Shown here: positions 46,503 to 57,600 of the stretch, piece by piece
Position numbering within the stretch: position 1 is the first letter of the stretch
Layout: each line of letters starts with the position of its first letter
Notes under the pieces: generated by a model
The model's input: the letters and a program-made list of their open reading frames with translations, nothing else
Told to the model about the DNA's origin: nothing
Database searches by the model: none
Program-made: the position numbers and the translations under genes
From: Fasciola hepatica
Taxonomy: Eukaryota; Platyhelminthes; Trematoda; Plagiorchiida; Fasciolidae
Length of the DNA: 64,000 nt
Direction of reading: 5' to 3'
Assembly: GCA_948099385.1 (NCBI GenBank)
Contig: CANUEZ040000182.1
Coordinates: 21,887,501-21,951,500 of the forward strand

Positions 46503-46851
46503 TGTTGTTGACGTCGAACGACTGCTGATGAGTTTACCGGTGCCTGCACTCTCGAGGTCCGATGTGCGTAGGTCCAACTGTGTTTTGGCGCCCGCGGGTC
46601 TCATACGAATGCAAGCCGTGAAATGCCTCGTCAGGTCCATCCAAAAAGGTGTCCAGTTGCCGTCTCCAGTGCCAGGCTGACCAATCGTCCCGTTGTCCAG
46701 TGAGCGGTTGGCTCCTTGAACGTGCACGGGAGTCAGCCAGGCTACGGATGAAGCCAACGTGACTTGTTAGATCCGTCTGAGAGAGGGCAAGGTAAACTGG
46801 AACAAAATAGCGCCTGAGGGCGCCGGCGGATGTTGGACCGTAATAACAACA
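46503..46851 (-). repeat. Candidate 3' LTR of the Gypsy element (349 bp)
   Basis: On the minus strand it would run from TGTTGTTATTACGG to GACGTCAACAACA, giving perfect 7-bp inverted ends (TGTTGTT / AACAACA) with the usual TG...CA. It starts 124 bp after the pol stop. I cannot confirm it against a 5' copy because none is present, and no clear polypurine tract precedes it, so the exact borders may be wrong. Confidence 0.45.
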
Positions 46852-46975
46852 CACAAACGATGTTCGGTGTTGTTGTAGTCGCTAGGAGACCAGAAGAAAA
46901 TGAAATCATAACTACCGATTGTAATTTCACGGGTCTGTTGTGTGGTAAATCCATGGCGAACTTCCCAACTTATTG

Positions 46976-48937
46976 CTAACAGTCGGTTGTAAAATTCGTC
47001 ACGAAATCGGCGAAGCGGACGGGATTTCGTAGTTGGCGACCGCGACGGCTACTTCGCGTTGCGGGTACGGTTGGAGAATCTGATGGACTAGCTGCCGAGT
47101 CCTCGCTAGGCGTAATTGGGGGTGGTTCGAGTAGTAACTCGCTCGATGCAGGTGACTGAGCGACTTGAGCGGGTGTAAATTGGCCGAGCGGCTTGCACTC
47201 CATGACGGCAGGCTTGAGAAGGTCGATGGATATGGTGTCGTGTCGTCCGCTGATATCTATGACAAATGTTTTTGCCGTACGTTTTATCACCCGAAACGGG
47301 CCAGTGTATGGCGCTTGTTGTGGTGATCGAACGCCATCGACGCGAAGGAATACATGAGTAGCGGTTCCTAACGCAGTTGGGACATAACTTGTAGACTGTT
47401 GTTCACGCGGCGGACTGGCCTTGAGCACTCGCATGTGCTGCGTAAGGCGCTGAGCATAGTCACCGTAGTCGAAAGTCACGGTTGGTGAGGAGGCTACCAA
47501 CTCCCCAGGCAGACGAAGTGTACAGCCATATACTAGTACGGCCGGTGTTGTGTGTAACTCCTCCTTAACGGTACTACGCAGGCTTAAGAGTGCTAATGGT
47601 AGTGTTTCACTCCAAAGGGGGTTACCGTTTTCTCGAAGGGCGGCTTCTAATTGCCGGTGGAAACGCTCAACCATACCATTGGCCTGAGGGTGGTAAGCTG
47701 TCGTCTTAACGTGTTGGCAACCGAGCGTAGCGAGTAGGATGCCGAAAGCGCCGTCAAAATGTGGACCGCGATCGGTGGTCACTATTGCTGGGCAACCGAA
47801 ATGACTAACCCAACCGGTCAGAAAAGCTTTCGCGGCCTCTTCCGAGGTGGGACGAGGGATAGGGATGGCCTGCGGCCAGCGAGTAAAACGATCCACGCAT
47901 GTGAGTATGTAAACGTACCCAAGCGAAGGTGGGAGTGGTCCTACGAGGTCAACGTGCACATGATGAAAGCGTGTTTCAGGTTCTGGGAACCTGGCTAACG
48001 CCGCCTTAGTGTGCCTATGGGTCTTGACACGTTGACACTGCAGACAAGCACGAGCCCATTGACGGACATCTCGTTTGACATTGTGCCAAACAAAACGCTC
48101 AGTTATCAGTTTCACCGAGGCAGTCACACCCGGATGAGCCAGATTATGGAGTGTCATGAACGTAGGATAACGGTGGGCAGCAGGAACTACTGGCCTAGGG
48201 CGACCTTGTGACACATCGCACACGATGGTATTCTGGGAAGCTGGGATAGGCACTGTGGTTAAACTCAAAGAACCGTTTTGTCGAAGTTGTTCGATGTCAG
48301 GGTCCATAGTTTGAGCCGGTGCCATTGCGTCCAAATTGATGTTAGGCGTTTGTGACAGACTTAGTTGATATACGCGTGATAAGGCGTCTGCGATGGGATT
48401 AAGTACCCCAGAGACGTGTCGTATGTCCTCAGTAAACTGTGAGACAACGTCTAAGTGGCGAATCTCGCGTGGTGAGTATCGATCCGAAGCTGACTTCAGT
48501 GCGTAAACCAAAGGCTTGTGGTCTGTAAACACCGTGAACGAACGGCCTTCGAGTGCATGTCGAAAATGACGGATTCCCAAGTAGATGGCTAATAACTCTC
48601 TACCGAACGTGCTGTACCTTGATTCCGCGGGTTGTAGGCGCTTGGAGAAGAATGCTAAAGGTTGCCAAGAGTCATCTACGAACTGTTGCAGTACTGCTCC
48701 AACCACTGTGTCCGAGGCATCCGTCACTACCGAAATAGGAGCCAAAGGGTCGGGGTGTGTAAGGAGTGCTGTGTTGGCGACAGCATCTTTGACCAAGGCG
48801 AATGCGGCTTGTGCCGTGTCGGGAAACACGAACTTCCGCTTACCTCCGCGCAACAGGTCGGTGAGGGGTTGCATCATTTCCGCACAGTGAGGAATAAATC
48901 GGCGGTAGAAATTCACCAGGCCGGCAAACTGACGCAA
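46976..48937 (-). CDS. pol: Gypsy pol, downstream part: RT end, RNase H, integrase
   Basis: A 653-codon open frame in the same frame as the upstream pol part, separated from it only by a TAG codon. The listed start is simply the first Met after that stop and is not a natural start. The RT connection comes first (MRQFAGLVNFYRRF). RNase H follows with VVTDASDTVVGAVL (D73), FGRELLAIYLGIRHF (E114), FTDHKPL (D139) and ADALSR (D184). Integrase has an HHCC finger (H264, H268, C298, C301) and a DDE core: HVDLVGP (D330), TTDRGPHF (D389), GMVERFHR (E424). 34 residues lie between the last two acids, against 35 in the relic at 13.5 kb. A Ser/Pro-rich tail ends in a basic cluster (RSSRRGRQLR). No chromodomain is seen. 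All catalytic residues are present. Confidence 0.93.
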   Translation of the reverse strand: MRQFAGLVNFYRRFIPHCAEMMQPLTDLLRGGKRKFVFPDTAQAAFALVKDAVANTALLTHPDPLAPISVVTDASDTVVGAVLQQFVDDSWQPLAFFSKRLQPAESRYSTFGRELLAIYLGIRHFRHALEGRSFTVFTDHKPLVYALKSASDRYSPREIRHLDVVSQFTEDIRHVSGVLNPIADALSRVYQLSLSQTPNINLDAMAPAQTMDPDIEQLRQNGSLSLTTVPIPASQNTIVCDVSQGRPRPVVPAAHRYPTFMTLHNLAHPGVTASVKLITERFVWHNVKRDVRQWARACLQCQRVKTHRHTKAALARFPEPETRFHHVHVDLVGPLPPSLGYVYILTCVDRFTRWPQAIPIPRPTSEEAAKAFLTGWVSHFGCPAIVTTDRGPHFDGAFGILLATLGCQHVKTTAYHPQANGMVERFHRQLEAALRENGNPLWSETLPLALLSLRSTVKEELHTTPAVLVYGCTLRLPGELVASSPTVTFDYGDYAQRLTQHMRVLKASPPREQQSTSYVPTALGTATHVFLRVDGVRSPQQAPYTGPFRVIKRTAKTFVIDISGRHDTISIDLLKPAVMECKPLGQFTPAQVAQSPASSELLLEPPPITPSEDSAASPSDSPTVPATRSSRRGRQLRNPVRFADFVTNFTTDC

Positions 48938-49006
48938 CTGGCGAAAAGATTGGGGTTCAGGGTAGTCACGAATAGCGGAAACTTTATCTGACAGAGGGCG
49001 AATACC

Positions 49007-50209
49007 CTAGGATGAAATAGAATGTCCTATGAAAGTGATATCAGACCGGCCTAATTCGCATTTCGTTATATTGATCGTAATGCCGTGCTGGCTAAGGCGT
49101 TCGAAAAGTGCTCGTAAGTGTGTAGCGTGCTCTTGCTCTGAAGAACTCGCCACCAAAATATCATCCAGGTATACGTGGACATTTTCCAAACCACGAGTTG
49201 CTTTGTGCATGAACCGTTGAAAGGTCTGGGCTGCATTGCTGAGTCCAAACGGCATTCGCAGAAACTCGAACAGCCCGAAAGGTGTAGTGACGGCAGTTTT
49301 AGGTATATCGGCCTCTGCTACCGGGATCTGGTTGTACGCCCGAACCAAATCGATAGGGCTGAAGACGGAGCAACCTGATAAAGACGAAGTAAGATCCTGT
49401 ATATGGGGAATCGGGTATCGGTCAGGGACGGTGACTCTGTTAAGCGCTCTGTAATCACCACAGGGTCGCCAGTCGCCACTAGACTTAGGAACCATATGAA
49501 GGGGAGAAGCCCAAGGGCTACTAGAAGGGCGTATTATACCCAGTTCTAGCATATGTTCGAATTCGGCCTGTGCAACACGAAGCTTGTCTGGCGCTAACCG
49601 ACGCGGCCTACTGAACACTGGGGGTCCCTTGGTATCGATATGGTGAGTGACACTGGTCGTCACTGCTGGGAGAGGCCCGGCCTGCCGAAACATGGCCGGG
49701 TGGGCGGCGATGAGTTCGCCATAAGGTTGGTGTGCCGGTGGTCGAACGTAAAAGGGCGTGACGTGATTCACTCGCGAATTATGACCCGCAACAGCGAGAG
49801 TGGTCTGACGATCCACCACTTTGCGGCGCCGTGCATCAACTAACAAGCCAAAGTGCTGCAGGAAGTCAATCCCCAAAATTGGGTACGGGACGTCGGCGAT
49901 GATGAATACCCAACGAAACTTACGCTTTAAACCCAAGTTTAAGGTGAGCGACCGCTGGCCGAACGTTGGGATGGCCGTGCCATTGGCAGCGCGTAGTGTT
50001 TGGGCCTGCGGTGTGCTATTGTCGTCTTTCGCTCGGGGGAGGACGCTCACTTCGGCACCGGTATCTACAAGGAATAAGTTATTTGAAATGATGTCCCTTA
50101 CGTTCAAAAGACGACTATTGGTGTGATACCCGGCTTCGTGGGTCGCCACCACGGGCCGGGGGTTTAGTTTCCCTGATGAGCATCGGGAAACGTACACCCT
50201 GGTTCGCAT
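49007..50209 (-). CDS. pol: Gypsy pol, upstream part: protease and reverse transcriptase
   Basis: A 400-codon frame overlapping the end of gag by 46 bp and lying -1 relative to it, so it is expected to be made as a Gag-Pol fusion; its own first Met is probably unused. Protease: [14 protein letters not shown] with active-site D49-T50-G51, then [15 protein letters not shown] near residue 111. [22 protein letters not shown] (221-240), [26 protein letters not shown] (catalytic D287), [18 protein letters not shown] and the active site VYLDDILVA (Y347-D350). It stops at a TAG (49,007-49,009) just after FIGHSISS, the IGH block that normally runs on into the RT thumb. The frame then stays open for 653 codons, so this is one premature stop, not a true end. 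Confidence 0.93.
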   Translation of the reverse strand: MRTRVYVSRCSSGKLNPRPVVATHEAGYHTNSRLLNVRDIISNNLFLVDTGAEVSVLPRAKDDNSTPQAQTLRAANGTAIPTFGQRSLTLNLGLKRKFRWVFIIADVPYPILGIDFLQHFGLLVDARRRKVVDRQTTLAVAGHNSRVNHVTPFYVRPPAHQPYGELIAAHPAMFRQAGPLPAVTTSVTHHIDTKGPPVFSRPRRLAPDKLRVAQAEFEHMLELGIIRPSSSPWASPLHMVPKSSGDWRPCGDYRALNRVTVPDRYPIPHIQDLTSSLSGCSVFSPIDLVRAYNQIPVAEADIPKTAVTTPFGLFEFLRMPFGLSNAAQTFQRFMHKATRGLENVHVYLDDILVASSSEQEHATHLRALFERLSQHGITINITKCELGRSDITFIGHSISS

Positions 50210-50985
50210 CGTTTGGCTCCCTCACCGAAGCGACTGTGGTATTTACAATACCCTTCTTTTGAAGAACCGACGAAACGTCGTCGCAATGACGGACTATGTA
50301 GCCTAGGTGAGGGTGCGCGGTGCCGCTCCTGTGACCCACTTCTAACTGCTAGGCGTTGCAGGCTCGTGTCAATTCTAGACAAAACTGACGCGAGGTCGTT
50401 AGATGTTGGCAAGGCAGGCACCGTTGCGACGGAGGGCCTGGTTACTCCAGCTACAGCGGGGTTGTATCTCGACATAATGTCATCAGCTATCGCTGCGGTT
50501 TCCTCCAGCGAGCATTTGCGCGTGGCACTTAGTAATACTGGAATGCTATGCGGCAAACGCTGCAGCCAAAGTTCCCTTAAGAGCGGGTCCTCGCTTATTG
50601 TTGGTCCTCTCAAGCGCTGCATCTCACGCAGCAGTTCGGAGGGCTTCCTACTTCCAAGCTCAACGTTTTGAAGTTGTTGCATACGTTGGTCTTGCGTTGA
50701 GGTCGTGCGGGCAATGACAGCCTCCTTTAAAGCCTCATAGCTTCGGGAAGCGATTATTACGTCTCTTACTTGCATTGTGACCTCTGGCGGGAGGCGGCCT
50801 GCTACCAACCTGAAACGGCTGGCGTCGCTGGTTATACGGCAGTTTTCGAATTCCAACTCAACCAGAGTGAACCAGAGTTCTGGATCAGCAGGTGTGAATG
50901 CCGGTATGTGAAGCGTGATCGCCCCAACGGTGGGGTCTGAGCAGGGTTTCCGTTCAGTAGACATAGCGATTGCTTTATCGAACAC
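50164..50985 (-). CDS. gag: Gypsy gag (CHCC type)
   Basis: An unbroken 273-codon frame; it starts at the first ATG 217 bp after the primer site. Residues 25-125 hold the capsid-like part with [19 protein letters not shown] and [14 protein letters not shown], well known in Gypsy elements of flatworms and arthropods, followed by [18 protein letters not shown] and [14 protein letters not shown]. Near the C-terminus the finger [20 protein letters not shown] fits CX2HX9CX3C (C247, H250, C260, C264), the CHCC form that marks the CsRn1 clade instead of the usual CCHC. Gag would form the particle and bind element RNA in the cytoplasm. The stop TAA follows the slip heptamer. No damage is visible. Confidence 0.93.
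   Translation of the reverse strand: MFDKAIAMSTERKPCSDPTVGAITLHIPAFTPADPELWFTLVELEFENCRITSDASRFRLVAGRLPPEVTMQVRDVIIASRSYEALKEAVIARTTSTQDQRMQQLQNVELGSRKPSELLREMQRLRGPTISEDPLLRELWLQRLPHSIPVLLSATRKCSLEETAAIADDIMSRYNPAVAGVTRPSVATVPALPTSNDLASVLSRIDTSLQRLAVRSGSQERHRAPSPRLHSPSLRRRFVGSSKEGYCKYHSRFGEGAKRCEPGCTFPDAHQGN
50167..50173 (-). promoter_or_regulatory. -1 frameshift heptamer GGGAAAC at the end of gag
   Basis: On the minus strand the last gag codons are CAG GGA AAC TAA, so the heptamer G-GGA-AAC has the X-XXY-YYZ form in the gag frame and touches the stop directly. Pol is in the -1 frame across this point. GGGAAAC is an established retroviral slip site (gag-pro of simian type D retroviruses). 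I did not establish the downstream pseudoknot or stem. Confidence 0.75.
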
Positions 50986-51202
50986 AGACGGGAAAAGAAA
51001 CCAACGATCAGTGGGGCACTATAATCTTCGCGAGAAAATAAAAAAATCACGACGAACTAGACACCAAAAATATGTATGGACAAAAAAATATTATTTGGTA
51101 AACCGACCAAAAAAATCAACAGATAGGGAAACAATAAAACACAAAAACGTACGCAGACGGGACCTCCAACGGTAGAAAACAAGGAAACTCACGTGACCTA
51201 AG

Positions 51203-51221
51203 GATCACGTCGGGCTCACCA
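51203..51221 (-). promoter_or_regulatory. Primer-binding site for tRNA-Trp
   Basis: Reading the minus strand, TGGTGAGCCCGACGTGATC is complementary to the 3' end of eukaryotic tRNA-Trp with a single mismatch (the known tRNA-Trp site begins TGGTGACCCCGACGTGAT). It lies just upstream of gag, where first-strand DNA synthesis starts. tRNA-Trp is the primer typical of CsRn1-clade elements. Confidence 0.88.

Positions 51222-51224
<3 letters not shown>

Positions 51225-51286
<62 letters not shown>
51225..51286. repeat. (TA)n microsatellite where the 5' LTR should end
   Basis: About 29 TA units begin 4 bp upstream of the primer site. The 5' LTR should occupy this place. The sequence beyond the tract (to about 51.6 kb) does not resemble the candidate 3' LTR. 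Confidence 0.95.
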
Positions 51287-51299
51287 CTGTCGGATTTCC

Positions 51300-51605
51300 G
51301 ACTTCCGCGCATGAACCAGTCAGATCCTCTGTTTCATCTTGACTTTAAAGCTCACAGGGTATCCGTTTAAATCCGCCCTTGGAGTAATTTAAACTCCTTA
51401 CATTTTCTCTGGTGGACATACACTTACCACACCTTCATCCTATTTTATTCTCCCTTCTGAACCTATCCATCTTAATTTTGTCATGCATATTTCAACATTT
51501 TCACAAATTTTGTCTGTCCGATTTGTCGCCTGTAGAAATTTGACAATGCCCTTGGCATGCCTTTGGCGCCTCCGAAATAAACCAATATTATTACTATTAT
51601 TATTC
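51300..51605 (+). mobile_element. 3' end of an (ATT)n-tailed element, plus orientation
   Basis: CATGCCTTTGGCGCCTCCGA, then AATAAACCA and an (ATT)n run at 51,586-51,604. It matches the tail of the element inserted in CR1-A (33.86-33.99 kb on the minus strand), so both are the same family. Only the last about 40 bp align well by eye; the left limit given here is a guess. Class unknown (SINE or non-LTR 3' end). Confidence 0.5.
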
Positions 51606-54600
51606 TTCTGCCGAGAAACCACGCTCAACTGAACATAAGACTGATTTCAATCTGCAATAGTATAGTATATTTCTTGACCGTGGTCAATACACATGCACAA
51701 GGCAAGATCAGAGTATACAGCAGTACATGTCAATGTGAGGTATTCACAGATTCTAAATTTATAAATCACACAGCAACCGAAATACACCAGTAAAGTCATG
51801 TAGTGTTTGAGTGAACAAAAGTGGTTATGGTTGAGGCGGGAATTCCGAATCGGTTTCGAAATCGCTGGAGGGCGGTGTGGATAGCTGAACAGTCGTGGGA
51901 TTGTTGATATAAGCGACAAATGGATGGTCACTAACGAGTAACCGGGCGGAAGAGATGCCAAAGAACATTGTTAGAAGTAAAGCAAGCGTGGGGCTTTCAA
52001 AGTGCAGTCAGAGATACCAGCGGAATATTGGGCACTGATCCAGCATTGGGTAACTAATTGTGGAGGAAGCATGTGAAATAAAGGCAAGTGAATCAAGGGT
52101 GATAATAATAAAACGGACCTTCTGTGCAGGTGAAAACAGTGTCATATGGAAATTCAAATGAAGGCGAAAAGCTTCGCAGGGACTTCAGTAAACTTTTGAA
52201 GAGCATAAATGGTGTATGGACATATAACGGACTTTTAAAGAAAAGAATCCCCGCAGCATCTTTCACGATGAACTACCAATCCTGATAATTCCCTTTGTTT
52301 AACCCCCAATAAAAGACCCCCTTGTGTCCTAATGGTTCAGTCGACGTATTATCGCCTATTTCCTTTACCCGTTTCCTCCATCTACTCTTCCTTGTATTCT
52401 GGTTGCACCGTCGTCACGGGTTCTGTGCTTCCCAGTTAGCTTTGTCCTTGTTCTTTCTCTGTCAGTTCGACACATGCCACTATAATCAAGAAGACGACTT
52501 ATTAAGAACCTTCTATATCATTATAGAACATCAAGTCAACCCACATCTTCCTCTTCTGATTATCTCGGTGTTTCTTATGTTTTTGTAATATCTGCTAGTG
52601 TATTTTGAGTAATCACCTTCCCCAGCTGCACTCTGCAGTTCATTTCCTCTGCCAAAAAATGGCGTTTCACATAAAATAAAGAGTATAAATACACAGTGCT
52701 TCCGCCAGCTCTTGGCCGGTCTTCCATTTTTCCATCCTCCAGCAGTCTCTACTCCGACGTGGCTCTATTCCTCAAGTATCTGAATGACGTAACCTCCACA
52801 TACCAAACGCTCCAGACTTTCCGTTTAGTTAACTCACCATTCTTCAACTTTATTGCTCTCTTCATGCTCCATACCGCGTTTTGTGTTCTGATACAAGTCT
52901 TACATCGCAGAATATCACAGTTTTATATCGCCTCCTTTGTTATCTACACTTTTATCTACAAAACAACTTATTCATCATCGTATATTTACGCCACCGTTGT
53001 TTCGGCTTATTTGTAGTATACCTCACGCACAATTCCCGGTTCTAAATGGTACTGACTCCACCCAGCCAGTGATAGTGTCGAAACATGCAGTTTGAGATGT
53101 TGCCTGACTGACGCTGCAGCGGCCTAATTCAAAAAACCGTTTTGGTCGACGAAGCTCCATCTTTAAAAAAATAAGACTGACGTGGCTCAACCTAAAGCTC
53201 ATTTTCTAATCCCCAATAACTAATGCACCATATAACTGTCCGCCTAGGTAGTGCCTGCCGCTCACAGTCGACCGGAGCCCTAGTGCACTCCGTGGTTCAC
53301 GACATGTTCCTTTTACATCCTTATTTAGCGCTACCACAAAATATATTTAAGATGGCGCTATTTGGAGCTTTTACAGAAGGACTACTGCATGGAGTTTTCA
53401 TTTTGTGTGCTTTGGCCCCTTCAGCATTCATTTTGATTAAAAATCTAAGGAAACTTAGTCACACGGTGTTTTGAGATACAAATTTGATTTCACAGGAATA
53501 CACGTATCCCCTGTTGGCTAATGGTGACTATCCTCATCTTATCGTATACTGAATAATTTCCTTAAAAGAGTAGCGCCTACCGGGCATGTGTAAAACGCTC
53601 TCGAACTGTGGGGTTCTCCCGTGCTTGTACGTTTTGCCCCCACCAGCCAGACTGGCAGCACTAGAACGCACGGGCTTAAATATATCCCGACTGACATAAT
53701 GGTAGCCCAATTCGGAAGTGTTTGAAGTGACGAAATAACTAACCACCACCGACTGGTTAAACCGCTATGGCTGCCAGTATGGTTGACTGTTCTGGAGTAT
53801 TATTTCGGGTGAATCTTGATATTTATGAATGATTTACAGAGTTTGAAGGCGATTTACTTTCTTTGAAGAGGAACCCTAACGTCGTTTTACACTTATCAAG
53901 ATGAATGTGGTTCAGCGTGTTTGCGCAAGCGCCTCGGTGCCCTTCATAGGTGGTTTCTTCATTGTGGGGCGAAGCGTTCAAGGTTGCCGGCCCAAAGTGC
54001 CTGCTAAAATGTGGGAGTTTAGATACGGAAGAGTAACCGTGCCTCTGAATACCGTGATACGCATTGTCCGGCATTTGTATGTGCCCGGCATAATCACGAT
54101 TTTCATCAATATAATGATGAGCCGTATTCGAAGTATAGAAGACTGACCTCAGATCAGGAGACCCACTTTCCCGAATTGATGGAAACTTTTCAAGAATCTA
54201 AAGTGATGCGAAGCACGAAATCTTTCCAGTCGAAAATTTCCACTTGGTTTCTGGTCAACTTTTGACATTGTGTCAGGTTTGTTAATTGAATAAAATTTGG
54301 CGTCTTCAACTCTCCGCTTTTTCTTTATCCTCTGGTTACAATTGAATTTTCGATGCCCTTCCCGTTCCATAGTGCGTCATTTTTAGTCCGAGTCAGTGAG
54401 TTTACTTATTTTTGTAGTAAATGTCGTCCGAATAATGGTTTCTCTAGAGGACTTCAATCAAAAAGATTCGCTTAGTTAGGCGGATATCTCGGTAAGTTTC
54501 ACGGAGAAAGCTCGACGTGTGGTGTAAATGGTATTATTACGTCAGTTCTTCGGAGTCAGCATAGCAGCACACTTAACGGGGTAATATATATGCACACATA

Positions 54601-57600
54601 CGTAGGTTTATAGATGTATACATACACGCTCCTGGTTAAACCTCTATTTACTTATTTATTCACCAGTAATATACACGTAAGCCTCGTCAACTGACAGAAC
54701 CTTCCACTGGTTGTTAACCTGAAGGAGGGAGAATACGGGTAGTTCACTTATTGGGGGTCACTCTGTCTCATAGGATTAACACATGGAGCACTTTTTAGAT
54801 GTCAAAAAGAAACTACGGGTTCCTTTTGATTCCGCGTGTTTTTGGCTATTGAACCGGGGGCCATTCATTTGCCACAGTATTCTTTCAATTTACAGATTAG
54901 TTGTCTCTTAGCTCAGTTAAATAACATCACAGCCTATTTAATATACACATGCATGTTCTCAAAGTTGGTCGATATGCTACCGTGCGTTATTCTTCTGCTG
55001 GTTCTAGGGCCTGAACAATTCCCCGAAGTGGATATCAGGTAAAGCCCACATGTGGAAACCAAGTCAAAAGTATCATTTTGCCAAACATTTTAAACCATAT
55101 ATTCACCAAATAGTTCATTTGAGCCCTGTTTTTCCTCTTTTCTAACCTCTTTCTTCATTCTTTGATGTGCACACATCTATCATGTGGTTATCAGGTCTAA
55201 AATCCTTTCATCAGAGGGCTGAGTTACCTTCATCGGTTACTGAATCCGTCGATTTTTCCACCCTAAACCCTCCCTTTCTCTTTGGTGTACGTACATTTAT
55301 TCATACTAGCTTCTTGAATTTTTCACAACATACATGAACTTACCAAGCGGTTTTTAGGTTCGTCTAGTATCTGTCTACATTATCATCAAACATCACATCA
55401 TATAAGCTACCTCGTCTTTCGATCATGTACACGGCTTGCTTGAGGCCTCGAGAAAACTTTATTATTGTGTATGGGACCAACAACAGAACACCGAATTGTA
55501 CCGCTTGTCATACTGGAGGCTGCTAACGACAGCGATCAGCTTCATGTTCTCGGAAACCTTGAGACAAGCTGACGCACGGGGCAGACCACGCCTAGCAGTG
55601 CACGAGGAAAGATCCGGGTTGGGTTTCAGGGGCCAAATAAAGATAGTTCGAAAGGAACTTGTCTTCTGACCAACATGAATTAATACAGGCAGCACTGTTT
55701 CGATTGTGTGAACCATCTTCACCGGAGTTCCGATCGTTTGCTTCAATTCACTAACTCATGTAAATCTTTGGCACAAATCGGACCCTCACCATCACCTTTA
55801 GTGTTGGTCGCCGGGCTTGGGTTTTTCTGTAACCATAATTAATAATCTCACTCTCCATTTCCATCATTTTCTTGTAATTTGACTGCAAGTGTCGAATCGT
55901 TGTTCAATGATGCAGCGTAAGAGTCCACCGTTGAAGCGTGGTTATTGTAAAGTTACTTACTTTCTTGTATAGAATACACACTTGTTGGCAATCAAGTTTA
56001 CTTTGAAATGTGTTGGAGATGTTTGCTGTTTATAACCCGGGCATCCAGCTAACTAGAACTTACAGTACGCACTGACCTTCGCAACCGTTAGGCAACGGAA
56101 TAATGCAGCAAATGGTTGAACTCTTTCGACTCAAGGGAAAGTGCTATGCCTTTGAACCGAACCTTTCAGCTTGTTTGTGTTTGTAGTGTTTCGCCCTCAG
56201 GCTCCAGCGTATCTGGTCTTTAGCTAGAAAAAGTCAGCTTCTTCAGGCGATAAGTGAGACTATGGTAAAAATGTGTCTGGCTTTCGCAGACAGAGAGGGA
56301 AACCTAATAGTCAAAAAATAAGTTAAGGGTAAAGTAATGGGCCTTGAACATCCATCCCCATACCCGGGGGGTCTATATGAAAGGAACGATGTTTCATGAA
56401 CAACGTTCTTAGTACCCGTGGCAGAAACTGTCGCGCAATAACGTTTAGATTTACCTTAAGTGGAAGTGGAACTATTTTTGGGCTGTTCGTCGGTCTATTG
56501 GAGGTTTGTGAATCAGTTTGAGTGTTACAATGGGGGTGAAGTTCAGAAAGATGGCCAGAGTTCACTTAGTTATTGCATTACTGCAGAGGCAAGCAGAGAA
56601 TGCAATTTCAGAGTATTTTCCCTTCTAAGGCTAGCATATAATAGTGAACGGACCGTCGCTGACGCTGTGAGCATGCGTACACACCTACACACCTGCATAC
56701 AAGCCCGCTTACCTGCTAGCACATACGAAACAGTGTTCGTACTCTCCAGTTATTCGCGAAGCCGCAACCTCTCGCTTTATATCGATTTTCTTTTATCGAT
56801 CCATTTCGTTGGGCGTGCCTTTATGTCACTTTTATGTTCATTCGTAAAAAGACCTACTCAGTGATCAGCTGTTCTACGCCTCCTGGAAGTTGAGTCATAA
56901 CCAATAGAACTGGGTAAATTTCACAGGATTTTATAGATAAGGCCATGTAGCTCCCTTCTCAACCGATGATTACTTGTCACAGAGTTTGAAACCTCTAGTG
57001 AGACTTTCTATCGCTCTGACCAAGTTGTCACTAAAAACGCTCAAAACGTGAAGTAGCGCCCGAGCAGATGAACAGCTTGTCAGGCCATACATTACTGTAG
57101 ATTTCGGAACTGACGATGCGAGTGCTGACAACGCGTCTCCGGGGTTTGTTGGCTGGGGCCTCTGGTGATGTTTTGAGGGGATAAGATTAAACCAGGTTCC
57201 GAAATCTGTAGCACGTAGTATGCCTTGGAGTACGGATTTCTCGAGGCTTGCTTTGGGGAACTGCATGACGGTAGCAAGGTTCAGTGTCATTCGGGGTCAC
57301 CCGATTGAAGGAACTGTGAGAAAACCCAACAGAGAAGCCATATCGTTTACGCCAAAAAGGGTAGTTCGTAGCTGGTTTTCTTGAAGTCTTGAAGCACTTC
57401 ACGAGCCCGGGGCCTTTATCCCAATTGTCCCGGTGCTTATGAGGCCCTCAAACGTTCGTCAGATTAACCGAGCTGAAAAAAGAGTAAACGTATATTGGGG
57501 TGAGAGTGGCAGTCAAAAAATATACGATACCGAGCAGTCTGTCTATGGATATTGCCTAAAGATGAATGATGTTTCGACATATAAAGACACAGCGGAGTGG

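Larger units (their letters stand above)
46503..51224 (-). mobile_element. CsRn1-like Ty3/Gypsy LTR retrotransposon, nearly intact
   Basis: This is a single minus-strand element. From its 5' side it carries a tRNA-Trp primer site (51,203-51,221), a 217-bp leader, gag, a -1 shift signal, pol in the order protease, RT, RNase H, integrase, and a candidate 3' LTR. The CHCC Gag finger plus the tRNA-Trp primer are the known marks of the CsRn1 clade (CsRn1 of Clonorchis, Boudicca of Schistosoma, Kabuki of Bombyx). Pol is damaged by one stop only, so it is far younger than every other element in the window. The 5' LTR is not seen; a (TA)n tract takes its place. Its left end lies near the 5' side of the BEL-4 relic. 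Confidence 0.9.

Noticed and set aside
56970..57290. 106-codon minus frame as the 3' end of CR1-B
   Set aside because: No block matches the LINE C-terminal motifs that are readable in CR1-A, so I left it unassigned.
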